A stretch of 64,000 nt of DNA from Acetobacterium paludosum (GCF_008086595.1 NZ_RXYA01000010.1:1-64000); one strand, 5' to 3'. Numbered from the stretch's first letter, positions 44,537-53,121 are shown. A program made the numbers and translations. Notes: generated by a model not told the origin, from the letters alone.

Positions 44537-44569
44537 TGCCGGTGAATTTTCGTTGCCTTACCATAATTA

Positions 44570-44618
44570 AAAATCCTCCCAGATTAAATTTATTTTAACA
44601 TTAATCTGGGAGGATTTT
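44570..44618. terminator. Terminator after the UroD-family gene
   Basis: An 18-base arm at 44570-44587 (core ATCCTCCCAGATTAA) pairs perfectly with 44601-44618 around a 13-base loop. Confidence 0.92.
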
Positions 44619-44727
44619 AATAGTCGATACAAAATTATTTACAGCCTCCAACGAAACAAAAAAATGACATGTAAATATAAAAGTAGATAAGCTGAAATTT
44701 AGTTCAAAATTTAGACCGGCATAAGGG

Positions 44728-44750
44728 TGGTTCAAGTCCAATCGGGATCA
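44728..44750 (+). repeat. Short copy of the tRNA-Val 3' end
   Basis: These 23 bases are identical to the T-arm and acceptor region of tRNA-Val(GAC), but no 5' half is present. It is followed by a sequence like that found after the intact tRNA at 44876 (ACCGGTCTTTTT versus GCCGGTCTTTTT), so a local duplication is also possible. Confidence 0.7.
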
Positions 44751-44827
44751 GCTTTTTTCATAAGTAGCAGTTCAGCTTAATTACCGGTCTTTTTATTACG
44801 ATAAAACTCAAATAATCTTCAAAAAAC

Positions 44828-44856
44828 TTTACTTTTTGAATTTAATCATATAAAAT
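44828..44856 (+). promoter_or_regulatory. Promoter of tRNA-Val(CAC)
   Basis: TTTACT (44828-44833) and TAAAAT (44851-44856) are 17 bases apart, matching the promoter of the first tRNA-Val. Confidence 0.65.
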
Positions 44857-44875
44857 TATTAAATAGAGTAAAAGT

Positions 44876-44951
44876 GATCTCGTAGCTCAGCTGGGAGAGC
44901 ATTACCTTCACACGGTAGGGGTCGCTGGTTCAAGTCCAGTCGGGATCACCA
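44876..44951 (+). tRNA. tRNA-Val (anticodon CAC)
   Basis: A 76-base cloverleaf with acceptor GATCTCG/CGGGATC, encoded CCA and anticodon loop TTCACAC, giving CAC for valine. It differs from the tRNA at 24897 at few positions, mainly in the anticodon arm and T arm. Confidence 0.96.
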
Positions 44952-45076
44952 CTTTTAATAAGAAGTAGTCCGGGTTTAACTGCCGGTCTTTTTTTATTTC
45001 AAAAAAGAGGTGTTATATGGTTGGATAAAGTTTCGATTTTAACATTTCGCAGTGTAAAAATTTAATATGAGAAAGA

Positions 45077-46228
45077 TTAGATCATGTTACTTTCTTCAAG
45101 TAATCTAAAAAGTTTGGGGTTTAAATTAAAACAATTGGTTAGACTCTTGATTTCATTCATAACTACAGATTTTTGCTTGGCGGAAATATTGGTCTTAATG
45201 GCTCTGATTAAAATGTTCTTAGGGGTGTGTTCAAAGTCTACAAATTCAAGCAACTGGGTTTTATAACCAAAATACTCCAATAAATTAGCTCTTATTGCAT
45301 CAGTCATCAAAGCCGAAACTCTTTCTTTGACGATGCCATATCTTTGAAAGATAGCTAATTCTTCACTGGTAAGCTGTTGATTAAGTTCATGCTGGCAGCA
45401 AGGTACCGAAATAATCATCTTTGCATTCCAGCAAATTGCATTATAAAGGGCATAATCAGTAGCCACATCACAGGCATGTAAAGAAATGACCATATCAACT
45501 GGAATTGTTGGCTTATAGCCATTAATATTCCCAATAACAAATTTCAAATCATCATAGCCATACTTCTTTGCCGCATTATTACATTTCACGATGACATCTT
45601 CTTTTAAATCTAATCCGATAATATTAGCTTTTATGTTTTTAAGTACGGTAAGATAATAATAAACAACAAAGGTTAAATAAGATTTGCCACATCCAAAATC
45701 AATAATGTTAATGCTTTCTAATTCTGACTTTTCGATGACGGTATCAATAATTTCGATAAATTTATTGATTTGTTTGTATTTGTCATACATGGAATGAATC
45801 ACTTTTCCTTCTTTTGAGAATATCCCCATGTCAACAAGTGGTTGAATAATGATACCCTCTTCTAACAAATATCTTTTTTTTCGATTATGTTCAGTTGATA
45901 TTTTCAGCGGTTGTGTCAGGGCTTTTTTATTAAACAATATTTTCTCTTTTTTTGAAAATCGAATACTGTACTCATAAGTAGTACTCCATGCATTCATTTG
46001 TTTGAATCCGGCTAAGATTTGCACACAATATTCTGGAATGCAGTCAAATTCAACGTTTTCGTGGAATGCTTGTTTCTCCGTTCTTTTCTCAATATGGTAA
46101 AGATTTTCTTTCTTGATTAGGGTGATTTTCTTGTATTGATCCTCGGATTTTCGAGGATTGCTAAAAATAATCTTTTCAATTTCATCTTTAAAAATCATTT
46201 CAAAATAAGTTGGTAAATTCTCTGGCAT
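45077..46228 (-). CDS. Class I SAM-dependent methyltransferase (METTL25/RRNAD-like)
   Basis: From the ATG at 46228 (GGAGGA upstream) this encodes 383 residues. The C-terminal half is a Rossmann methyltransferase: NIIDFGCGKSYLTFVVYYYL is motif I, IGLDLKEDVI motif II, and SLHACDVATDYAL plus SVPCCQHELNQQ are typical of the METTL25/GSTCD group, with the CCxH signature. The N-terminal 170 residues are unassigned. The substrate is unknown; rRNA or protein modification is possible. Confidence 0.82.
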   Translation of the reverse strand: MPENLPTYFEMIFKDEIEKIIFSNPRKSEDQYKKITLIKKENLYHIEKRTEKQAFHENVEFDCIPEYCVQILAGFKQMNAWSTTYEYSIRFSKKEKILFNKKALTQPLKISTEHNRKKRYLLEEGIIIQPLVDMGIFSKEGKVIHSMYDKYKQINKFIEIIDTVIEKSELESINIIDFGCGKSYLTFVVYYYLTVLKNIKANIIGLDLKEDVIVKCNNAAKKYGYDDLKFVIGNINGYKPTIPVDMVISLHACDVATDYALYNAICWNAKMIISVPCCQHELNQQLTSEELAIFQRYGIVKERVSALMTDAIRANLLEYFGYKTQLLEFVDFEHTPKNILIRAIKTNISAKQKSVVMNEIKSLTNCFNLNPKLFRLLEESNMI

Positions 46229-46371
46229 TACTGTTATCCTCCAAAATTTAAAGTAAATAAGTGTAGTGTATAAATTTTTCGGCTTTTTCTTTGTTAAGAG
46301 ATTCATCCGAAGCAATTTAAAAACGATCCTTGGCAACCGCTTTGAATAGAATTATTATAACATCACTTTCC

Positions 46372-46417
46372 AAAAAAGAAAGTCCTGAAAACAACGATTT
46401 ACGGTTGTCTCCAGGAC
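46372..46417 (-). terminator. Terminator of the DUF308 gene
   Basis: GTCCTG (46382-46387) pairs with CAGGAC (46412-46417), with an inner ACAAC/GTTGT stem. On the minus strand the stem runs into CTTTCTTTTTT. Confidence 0.75.
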
Positions 46418-46438
46418 ATTTCTACGATAAACTTAACT

Positions 46439-46972
46439 TTATTGGTTGGACATAGTTTCAGCAAAAAGAGCGATTCCGCCAACAATCAGATAGATACCGG
46501 CGATCATACCAAAACCCAACAGCATGATAAATGGGTTGAAGATAAGGAATACGGATAAAATAATATTTATGATTCCGGATGCAGTCAGCCAGCCGGTACC
46601 GGTTGAACCCTGCTTTTTCATAAAAGAAGCGGCAGTAATTTGATTCATACCAGTGGTGATGGATAGAAAAGCCAGCATAAAGGCGAATGTACTTGCTCGA
46701 GATAAAGGGTCGGAAAAAATGAGCAGAACAGCTAAAAGAATAGACATGATGCCAGAGGTAAGGCTCCAACCATTTTTAACCTCACTTTTTGTATAAACGA
46801 TAATTTGAAATACGCCGTAAATAATAAGACCGGCAATAAATAACCAGACAATTATTTTCGCAAAAATTACCGGGGATAAAAAGACCAGTACACCAAGGAT
46901 AAGCATCAAAGCGGCAACAATAAGGCCGAGTGTTTTGTTGGCTTTTCCAACACTACCAAAATCAGTATTCAT
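46439..46972 (-). CDS. HdeD/DUF308-family membrane protein
   Basis: A 177-residue protein with six short transmembrane helices in three pairs, as in the HdeD/DUF308 family: LIVAALMLILGVLVFL, WLFIAGLIIYGVFQI, GIMSILLAVLLIFS, LAFLSITTGMNQI, GIINIILSVFLIF and MIAGIYLIVGGIALF. HdeD is linked to acid resistance in enteric bacteria; the role here is unknown. AAAAGGAG precedes the start. Confidence 0.85.
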   Translation of the reverse strand: MNTDFGSVGKANKTLGLIVAALMLILGVLVFLSPVIFAKIIVWLFIAGLIIYGVFQIIVYTKSEVKNGWSLTSGIMSILLAVLLIFSDPLSRASTFAFMLAFLSITTGMNQITAASFMKKQGSTGTGWLTASGIINIILSVFLIFNPFIMLLGFGMIAGIYLIVGGIALFAETMSNQ

Positions 46973-47116
46973 TTTTTTCTCCTTTTCATAAATTAGAATA
47001 CGTTCATTTTATAACAAAGTGTTGAAATAGGCAAGAAATAATGCAGTGAAAAGAATCATAGTTACAATGACAGTCAAAGAAAATTGATAAAAAATAGAAG
47101 TGTCAGGAGAAAACAA

Positions 47117-47944
47117 ATGTTAATAATCGGACCCCACCTTTCCATCGCAGGTGGATATAAAAAAGCGGGAAAGGAAGCCATCAGTATTGGTGCTAACACC
47201 TTTCAATTTTTTACCCGCAACCCAAGAGGGGGAAAAGCCAAAGCCCTTGATCCAAAAGATGTAGAAAGCCTTGTAGAGATAATGAAAGCGAATGATTTTG
47301 GCGAACTTCTTGCACATGCACCTTACACACTTAATATGTGTTCGGCCAAACCCGAAACCCGGGAGTTTGCCAGAATGGCATTTAAAGAAGATTTGCTGAG
47401 GCTGGAGGAGCTCCCCTGTCAGCTGTATAATTTTCACCCGGGGAGCCACACCGGTCAGGGCGTTAATACAGGAATCAAAGGGATTGTTGATCTGTTGAAT
47501 GATGAAATGTGGCCGGATCAGAAAACAACGGCTGTATTGGAAACCATGTCGGGAAAGGGAACCGAGATTGGACGAAATTTTGAGGAATTGAAAGCCATTA
47601 TTGAGGGGGTTGAATTAAAAGAAAAAATCGGCGTTTGTCTAGATACCTGCCATGTATATTCCGGCGGTTATGATATTGTTGGAAATCTTGAGTCGATTTT
47701 AGAAGAATTTGACCGAATTATTGGTCTGAACTATCTTAAGTGTGTCCACCTTAACGACAGCAAGATGCTCTTTGGAAGCCATAAAGATCGGCATGAAAAA
47801 ATCGGCTTCGGAACTTTAGGGCTGGATGCCTTCAAACGAATTGTCACCCAGCCTTTGTTGAAAGACCTGCCCTTTTTTCTGGAAACGCCCCAAGAAAACA
47901 CCCTCGATTATAAAAAAGAAATTGATCTTCTGCGGTCTTTTTAA
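47117..47944 (+). CDS. nfo: Deoxyribonuclease IV (AP endonuclease)
   Basis: From the ATG at 47117 (AGGAGA upstream) this encodes 275 residues of endonuclease IV, which cuts DNA 5' to abasic sites in base excision repair. The tri-zinc TIM-barrel motifs are visible: GPHLSIAGG, HAPYTLN, NFHPGSHTGQG, LETMSGKGTEIG, CLDTCHVYSGGYD and HLNDSKMLFGSHKDRHEKIGFG. An in-frame start 11 codons earlier lacks a ribosome site. It is a single gene between the DUF308 gene and the moeA promoter. Confidence 0.95.
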   Translation: MLIIGPHLSIAGGYKKAGKEAISIGANTFQFFTRNPRGGKAKALDPKDVESLVEIMKANDFGELLAHAPYTLNMCSAKPETREFARMAFKEDLLRLEELPCQLYNFHPGSHTGQGVNTGIKGIVDLLNDEMWPDQKTTAVLETMSGKGTEIGRNFEELKAIIEGVELKEKIGVCLDTCHVYSGGYDIVGNLESILEEFDRIIGLNYLKCVHLNDSKMLFGSHKDRHEKIGFGTLGLDAFKRIVTQPLLKDLPFFLETPQENTLDYKKEIDLLRSF

Positions 47945-47973
47945 AAGGATAATATCAGCAGCGGACAATTCCG

Positions 47974-48002
47974 TTGACACCTAATGAACATATTGTTATA
48001 AT
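47974..48002 (+). promoter_or_regulatory. Promoter of moeA (copy 1)
   Basis: TTGACA (47974-47979) and TATAAT (47997-48002) have the ideal 17-base spacing. The leader to the start codon is about 240 nt. A nearly identical promoter precedes the MOSC gene at 63039. Confidence 0.85.
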
Positions 48003-48011
48003 TATAACAAT
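47992..48011. promoter_or_regulatory. Perfect 20-bp palindrome over the moeA promoter
   Basis: The sequence ATTGTTATAATTATAACAAT is its own reverse complement and covers the -10 box and expected start point. A near copy is at 62799-62818. It could be the operator for a molybdate/tungstate-responsive repressor of ModE or TunR type; the regulator is not in the window. Confidence 0.65.
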
Positions 48012-48020
48012 TAAAAATAA

Positions 48021-48122
48021 ACTCCGAGCAAAAGTGTCTAAGAAAATTTTATGATACTGCGCCAAAGCGTAATGCTTTCGGGTTAGACTGGAAACGGTAT
48101 AGCCTTCTGTTTGAAAAGGAGC
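48021..48122 (+). ncRNA. Candidate molybdenum/tungsten cofactor riboswitch (Moco/Tuco RNA)
   Basis: In the moeA leader, CTCC (48022-48025) pairs with GGAG (48118-48121) to close the element; GTCTAA pairs with TTAGAC (48036-48041 and 48083-48088). AAAGC/GCTTT forms a hairpin near 48065-48079, and ACTG-GAAA-CGGT (48087-48098) is a GNRA-capped hairpin. CTCCGAGC at the start and GTTTGAAAAGGAG at the end recall the Moco RNA consensus. The call combines this fold with the gene it precedes and needs a covariance search. Confidence 0.55.
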
Positions 48123-48250
48123 ATAAATTTCACGAGCGTGTGACTTGTGTTATAACAGCATGTTTCTTTGTTGCGCCTTGCTTTCTTTTTATGAAATACA
48201 GGTGGATGTTTTTTTTGATAACGAAAGATCAAGGAATGAGGGATATGTTT

Positions 48251-49459
48251 ATGTTACAAAGAATTGAATTATCAGAAGCTGTGGAAATAATCGTTGAAAA
48301 CGTTACACAAATAAAAGAAAAAGAAACCGTTGGGATTTTAGATTCCTTATTTAGAGTGTCAGCGCAGGATGTATTTGCACCCATTGATAACCCGCCATTT
48401 GACCGCTCGCCCTTAGATGGGTACGCTTTGATTGCAGAAGACACCAAAGGGGCAAGTCGGGAAAATCCTGTAGAGTTAAGGGTTGTCGGGAAGCTTTACG
48501 CTGGGGATGCTAGTCTTTTTGAATTAAAAGCAAACCAGACCGTTCGGATTATGACCGGAGCCATGATTCCCAAAGGAGCAAATTGTGTCATCCGGCAGGA
48601 AGCGACAAATTATGGTTCGGAGACGGTTGAAATTTACGAGCCATTAAAAGCCTATCAAAATTATTGTTACGCCGGTGAGGATTTTAAAAAAGGCGTAAAA
48701 TTAATTTCAGCAGGGGAAAAACTTAATTTTATTCACTTGGGTTTGTTGGCAAGCATGGGTTTTCCAACAATTGAGGTATATCGCCAAACCAAGGTGGCGG
48801 TGCTTGCTACGGGAGATGAACTGATGACTCTCGGGACAGCGTTGGAACAAGGAAAAATTTATGACAGCAACTTGTTTTTACTGGCAGCCCGACTTAAAGA
48901 GCTTTCGATCACACCCGTTTATTTACAACAAACTGGCGACGATGTCAGTACCGTTGCACAGAAATTAAAGCAGGCATTGGCTGCTTCTGATATAGTCATA
49001 ACAACGGGAGGGGTTTCCGTCGGTGAAAAGGATATTTTTCATGAAGTGTTGCCGAATCTTGGGGCTGATCAAAAATTCTGGAGAGTTAATATCAAGCCGG
49101 GAACGCCAGTAATGTTTTCAATTTATGAGAATAAACCAATACTGAGTTTATCTGGGAATCCATTTGCGGCACTGGTTAACTTTGAATTGCTGGCAAGACC
49201 CTTACTGGGAAAAATGTCGCGCGATCCTGCGATGCTCACAAAAGAAACCATTGGTGTTATGGCGATTGATTATTCTAAAAAAAGCAAACAAAAACGTTTT
49301 GTTCGGGCTATTTATGAAGCAGGTAGAGTGAAGTTTCCCGAAGGTGGACATGCTTCAGGAATGATAGCGTCAATGAAGAAATGTAATTGTCTGGTCGAAA
49401 TTGAAGCGGGAAACAATGGCTTAAAAAAAGGGGATAGTGTAAAAGTTGTGCTATTGTAA
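48251..49459 (+). CDS. moeA: Molybdopterin molybdenumtransferase MoeA (first copy)
   Basis: From the ATG at 48251 this gives 402 residues of MoeA, which inserts molybdate (or tungstate) into adenylylated pyranopterin. PPFDRSPLDGYAL, RIMTGAMIPKGANCVI, TGDELM, ITTGGVSVGEKD and IKPGTPV are the family motifs; LSGNPFAA completes the active site. The start is chosen for AGGG eight bases before it, though ATGs at 48236 and 48245 are possible. It is a single gene behind the candidate riboswitch, with its own terminator. Multiple MoeA genes in tungsten users often split Mo and W insertion. Confidence 0.92.
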   Translation: MLQRIELSEAVEIIVENVTQIKEKETVGILDSLFRVSAQDVFAPIDNPPFDRSPLDGYALIAEDTKGASRENPVELRVVGKLYAGDASLFELKANQTVRIMTGAMIPKGANCVIRQEATNYGSETVEIYEPLKAYQNYCYAGEDFKKGVKLISAGEKLNFIHLGLLASMGFPTIEVYRQTKVAVLATGDELMTLGTALEQGKIYDSNLFLLAARLKELSITPVYLQQTGDDVSTVAQKLKQALAASDIVITTGGVSVGEKDIFHEVLPNLGADQKFWRVNIKPGTPVMFSIYENKPILSLSGNPFAALVNFELLARPLLGKMSRDPAMLTKETIGVMAIDYSKKSKQKRFVRAIYEAGRVKFPEGGHASGMIASMKKCNCLVEIEAGNNGLKKGDSVKVVLL

Positions 49460-49496
49460 TGTAGTTCATAACTTAGATTCTTTGACAAGACAAAAG

Positions 49497-49555
49497 AGCT
49501 GCTGAAATCTGGTTAAACTGATTCATGGTTTAATCGGATTACGGCAGCTTTTTTA
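49497..49555 (+). terminator. Terminator after moeA
   Basis: AGCTGC (49497-49502) pairs with GCAGCT (49544-49549) with an inner GGTTAAAC/GTTTAATC stem, followed by a T-tract. Confidence 0.75.
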
Positions 49556-49663
49556 AGATTAATACAAATTATTTGGGGACGAATCTGAATGTGAAATCAT
49601 TTTGGTTGATCTGGAAAGTTTTTACTAGGTTAAGGTCATTATACCTGGGGTGCATTTTTCACT

Positions 49664-50338
49664 TTAAACATCTAACATAAAGAATTCGTTGGAAAATAAA
49701 TCAATAAACAAGAGTTTGTTGCGTAATAGCTCTTTTTTACCAGTGATTACTTTTAACGCCTCTGATACCTGAATGGAAGCTGCTAAAGCTGGTGTAAAAG
49801 AAGGGTTTCCCAATATTCTTGAGTCGTATTCTTTTTCTTCTGAATATAGTCTGGAAAGCGTATCATCTTCTGGAAATATGGTGGTCACTTGGGCTGACCA
49901 CCCGCCGATGGCTCCATGAATCAAAGGAATATTCTTTTCTTTGCATAACATCTGCAGTAGCAAACGAGACGGAATATTATCTAAAGCATCCATGACAAGA
50001 GTGGAATCATCAATAAGGCGATCCCCATTTTCAGCAGTTAAAAAATCATGATGATAGATAGTTTTGACGTTTTTATTGATTAGATTTACTCGAGCATCTG
50101 CTGCCCAGGCTTTTGGTGTTCCCAAGTTTTGCTCGGTAGATAATATCTGACGATTTTGATTAGAATTCTCGAAAGAATCCCCATCTATAAGAATAAGAGA
50201 ACCAATGCCAATGCGAGCAAGCATTTCAATAATGTATCCGCCTAAACCTCCGCAGCCAACAACACCAACGGTTGCCTTCTGGATGAGTTCAAAATCGCCA
50301 TGAGAAAAAGTTGGAAAATTACGTTCATATCGTGACAT
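49664..50338 (-). CDS. ThiF/MoeB/HesA-family adenylyltransferase
   Basis: From the ATG at 50338 (GGAGGTGATT upstream) this encodes 224 residues. GCGGLGGYIIEMLARIGIGSLILIDGDSFENSNQNRQIL is the ATP-binding site with the conserved DxDxxExSNxxRQ pattern. The zinc cysteines of MoeB (CxxC pairs) are absent. It should adenylate the C-terminal Gly-Gly of a MoaD/ThiS-type protein, and a MoaD-like protein ending in Gly-Gly is encoded at 62139. It is transcribed opposite to the radical SAM gene. Confidence 0.87.
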   Translation of the reverse strand: MSRYERNFPTFSHGDFELIQKATVGVVGCGGLGGYIIEMLARIGIGSLILIDGDSFENSNQNRQILSTEQNLGTPKAWAADARVNLINKNVKTIYHHDFLTAENGDRLIDDSTLVMDALDNIPSRLLLQMLCKEKNIPLIHGAIGGWSAQVTTIFPEDDTLSRLYSEEKEYDSRILGNPSFTPALAASIQVSEALKVITGKKELLRNKLLFIDLFSNEFFMLDV

Positions 50339-50447
50339 ATTAATCACCTCCTTGAATTTCAGTATAACAATTTTTAATGAATAATTAAAGGTGTGAATTG
50401 AGATTGATATTGTAACTTTCGAAAAGAAGGCTGAGACTAATAAAATA

Positions 50448-50476
50448 TTGACAACCGATAATTAGCAGTCTATATT
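50448..50476 (+). promoter_or_regulatory. Promoter of the radical SAM maturase gene
   Basis: TTGACA (50448-50453) and TATATT (50471-50476) are 17 bases apart. CTATATTATGAATATATAG at 50470-50488 is a near-palindrome over the -10 that could be an operator. Confidence 0.7.
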
Positions 50477-50510
50477 ATGAATATATAGTAATGTGAAAGT
50501 GAGGAAAGAC

Positions 50511-51527
50511 ATGGAGATCAAACGTATCTATATAGAACTGACCAATCGCTGCAATCTTGATTGTGAGATGTGTTTTAGGCATACCTGGGATACGGTTGAA
50601 GGCGATATAAATCTGAATTTACTCAAATCTATTCGTGAACAGTTAAAAGAGTTGCCAGCACTAGAACAAGTATTCTTTGGCGGAATTGGCGAGCCAACGG
50701 TACATCCTCAGTTTAAAGAAGTGGTGGAATTGTTTGCGGAATATGAGCTTTTAATCACCAGCAATGGTATTATGAGCGAAGACAACGCAAAGATATTATG
50801 TGAAAAATTTAGTGAAGTTTATTTCTCAGCGGACAAATATCATGAAGATACCCAGGGAGTCAAAAATCAATTGCTTCAAACGTTTGAGCGTTTTTCTGAT
50901 TATCATAAAAGAACCCGATCCTCCACCCCTAAAGTAGGTGTGGCTTATGTTCTTACAAGAAGTAATTCAGCAGCTTTGTTTGATATCCTAAACATGATGC
51001 GGCATTATGGCTTTCATCGTTTGTCTCTTTCGCATCTTATGCCTTTGGCTGAAAAAGATAAGGATGACATATTTTACACGCGTTATGAAAATCCTGAAGG
51101 GAAAGCATTTTTAGAAAAGATTTTTACGTATCGTGATATAAAAATCAACATTCCCGACATGGAATTGAAGACTGAACGTCGTTGTGCTTTTATTGATAAA
51201 GGCTACATCTATATTAATGCCGGTGGTGAAGTCATGTCCTGTTATCGTTTGGCTAACAGTTACGACGAATACGTTTTCGGATCTAAAAAGCGTGTATTAA
51301 AACACTCCTTTGGGAATGTGAAGGAAAAATCCCTTAAAGAAATTATTGAAGGAAAAGAATATCAAAATTTTTGGAATGTCGTTTATAATAACCAGTATCC
51401 ATCTTGTGTCGATTGTGATCTAAGAGGAGGGTGCAGTCTGGTTGAGGATACAAAATACGATTGTTATTTCAATACCCCTTCATGTGCAGATTGTTTATGG
51501 GTCAGAAATTTCATTCGCTGTCCATAG
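50511..51527 (+). CDS. Radical SAM/SPASM protein, probable tungsten-AOR maturase
   Basis: From the ATG at 50511 this encodes 338 residues. The SAM-cluster motif CNLDCEMC lies near residue 14, followed by GGIGEPTVHPQF. The C-terminal SPASM-type region holds many cysteines (MSCYRLAN, SCVDCDLRGGC, YDCYFNTPSCADCLW) for extra Fe-S clusters. The sequence and its place in an AOR locus fit the radical SAM maturase family linked to tungsten-cofactor oxidoreductases. The chemical step is not established. The following MOSC gene is in the same orientation. Confidence 0.85.
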   Translation: MEIKRIYIELTNRCNLDCEMCFRHTWDTVEGDINLNLLKSIREQLKELPALEQVFFGGIGEPTVHPQFKEVVELFAEYELLITSNGIMSEDNAKILCEKFSEVYFSADKYHEDTQGVKNQLLQTFERFSDYHKRTRSSTPKVGVAYVLTRSNSAALFDILNMMRHYGFHRLSLSHLMPLAEKDKDDIFYTRYENPEGKAFLEKIFTYRDIKINIPDMELKTERRCAFIDKGYIYINAGGEVMSCYRLANSYDEYVFGSKKRVLKHSFGNVKEKSLKEIIEGKEYQNFWNVVYNNQYPSCVDCDLRGGCSLVEDTKYDCYFNTPSCADCLWVRNFIRCP

Positions 51528-51647
51528 TGATTTGACTCTATTAATTAAAAAGTGCGTTTGCAAAATGCTATTAAGTTAGAACGTGAGCGCTCTTTTTGTT
51601 TTTTTTTATTGAAAAGGGTATTAATATATAAAAAGGAGATTGAAAAA

Positions 51648-52082
51648 ATGGGCTTTGTAGCGGCAATTAATAAAAGCGTGAGCAAAGGGCATACAGTAAG
51701 ACTGAATGAACCAGGAAAGTTCATCGAAGGGTTTGGACTAGAAGGGGATAGTCATGGAGGAAGAAATAATAGACAGGTAAGTTTATTTGGACAAGCCAGT
51801 ATTAGACAGATGGAAAAAATGGGTGCGAAAGGCTTGTGTACAGCTAGATTCAATGAAAACATCATGACTGAGGATATACGTTTATTTGAATTGCCAGTCG
51901 GAACGCGCTTGAAAATCGGGGAAACGATTCAGGAAATCAGTCAGATTGGAAAAAAATGTCATGGCTGTGAGATCGCCGCTGAAAAAGGAGAATGCACGCT
52001 TGTTAATGAGGTTGTATTTACTTCAGTTATTAAAGGCGGAATGATAAAGGTCGGAGATCTGGTTGAAGTGTTGGAGTCATGA
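51648..52082 (+). CDS. MOSC-domain protein (first copy)
   Basis: From the ATG at 51648 (AAGGAG upstream) this encodes 144 residues, essentially one MOSC domain, a beta-strand fold found in Moco sulfurases and proteins that handle the metal cofactor. GLEGDSHGG, RQVSLFG, FNENIMTEDI and GKKCHGCEIA are the family motifs; Cys in KCHGC is the conserved sulfur-carrying position. A similar protein is encoded at 63039. It may deliver sulfur to the W or Mo cofactor. Confidence 0.92.
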   Translation: MGFVAAINKSVSKGHTVRLNEPGKFIEGFGLEGDSHGGRNNRQVSLFGQASIRQMEKMGAKGLCTARFNENIMTEDIRLFELPVGTRLKIGETIQEISQIGKKCHGCEIAAEKGECTLVNEVVFTSVIKGGMIKVGDLVEVLES

Positions 52083-52116
52083 AAAAAATCAAATAAAGAA
52101 CATCAGCTAACTTTTG

Positions 52117-52145
52117 TTTACAAACATTAATCAGTCACATATAAT
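52117..52145 (+). promoter_or_regulatory. Promoter of the TiaS-like/ABC/moeA operon
   Basis: TTTACA (52117-52122) and TATAAT (52140-52145) are 17 bases apart, 40 bases before the first gene. Confidence 0.75.
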
Positions 52146-52184
52146 AAAATCACTTAAAAAAAATACAACAAGGAGCGATTATCC

Positions 52185-52937
52185 ATGAAATTTTATCTTT
52201 GTATTGATGATACAGATAACCTGGATTCTATTGGTACCGGAACCATTGCCGAACAGATCCGGGAAAAGCTTATTGAATATGGTTATGGACCCTGTTCTTT
52301 GGTTACCCGGCATCAGCTTTTTATCCATGAGGATATTCCCTATACCTCTCATAATAGTTCCATGTGTTTTTGTGGAGAGGCGCCGGCGCAATACCTTTTG
52401 AACATCATCAAGATTGCTTCCCACCATTTGGATGCAGTCGCGGCAGAAGGTTCTGATCCTGGTCTTTGTGTTTTGCAATTTGATGACACAAAAGATTATA
52501 AAGAGGTTATAGATTTTGGCAAAGCTGCCAAGATCAGCGTTTTAACCAAAAATGATGCGATGCAATGTGCAAAAATCAATCATCTTCATCTTTCTGAGCA
52601 TGGCGGCACCGGACAAGGAATTATCGGCGCTTTAGCAGGTGTGGGCTTGCGTATCTTTGGCAGTGACGGAGAAGTAAAGGCGGCTTTAAAAAATATTGAA
52701 ACGAATCAACACTTCAGCGTTTCTCAGCTTAAAAAGTTTCCTGAGCTTACCCAGGTGATTGATCTGGTCACGAGAGAACCGCTCGATGATTCCACTGAAA
52801 TTAATATCTGCAACCGTACTAAAACAGTATTATATAAGAATCAATATGTTCTGTTTGTCGTCAAAGCAGAAAATGGCAGATATCAAACAATACCCAAGTC
52901 TGAAATAAGAAAAATGGGTGAATCCTTCTATGAATAA
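52185..52937 (+). CDS. TiaS-like protein (DUF1743-type) of the tungsten locus
   Basis: A 250-residue protein beginning KFYLCIDDTDNLDSIGTGTIAEQIRE, the IDDTD kinase-like motif of archaeal TiaS, which makes agmatinyl-cytidine in tRNA-Ile. Only the N-terminal catalytic half of TiaS is present; the OB-fold and zinc ribbon for tRNA binding are missing. Short TiaS-like genes occur next to AOR genes in bacteria, so a role on another small molecule linked to the cofactor is inferred. It opens an operon that runs to the MoeA fusion at 60002. Confidence 0.75.
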   Translation: MKFYLCIDDTDNLDSIGTGTIAEQIREKLIEYGYGPCSLVTRHQLFIHEDIPYTSHNSSMCFCGEAPAQYLLNIIKIASHHLDAVAAEGSDPGLCVLQFDDTKDYKEVIDFGKAAKISVLTKNDAMQCAKINHLHLSEHGGTGQGIIGALAGVGLRIFGSDGEVKAALKNIETNQHFSVSQLKKFPELTQVIDLVTREPLDDSTEINICNRTKTVLYKNQYVLFVVKAENGRYQTIPKSEIRKMGESFYE

Positions 52938-53121
52938 TAAAAACCGTCTATCGGTTGATGCTTGGGAACAGGGCCATGAAATTGCTCTGGCATGCAAGGC
53001 ATTTAAGCAGGATGTTGAAGAAGAATGGGTCGCAGAAGAAGTAATTTCTTGTTATAATTGTCGCTATCGCCGTTTTGCAGATTCAGGTATCCAGTGCATG
53101 AAATATTTATTCCCTGAATGA
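52930..53121 (+). CDS. Small cysteine-containing protein
   Basis: A 63-residue protein whose ATG overlaps the end of the TiaS-like gene. It has CYNC and a further Cys (IQCMKYLFPE) about 15 residues later, which could bind metal. It is not recognised; the coupling suggests it works with the TiaS-like protein, possibly replacing its missing zinc-binding part. Confidence 0.65.
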   Translation: MNNKNRLSVDAWEQGHEIALACKAFKQDVEEEWVAEEVISCYNCRYRRFADSGIQCMKYLFPE

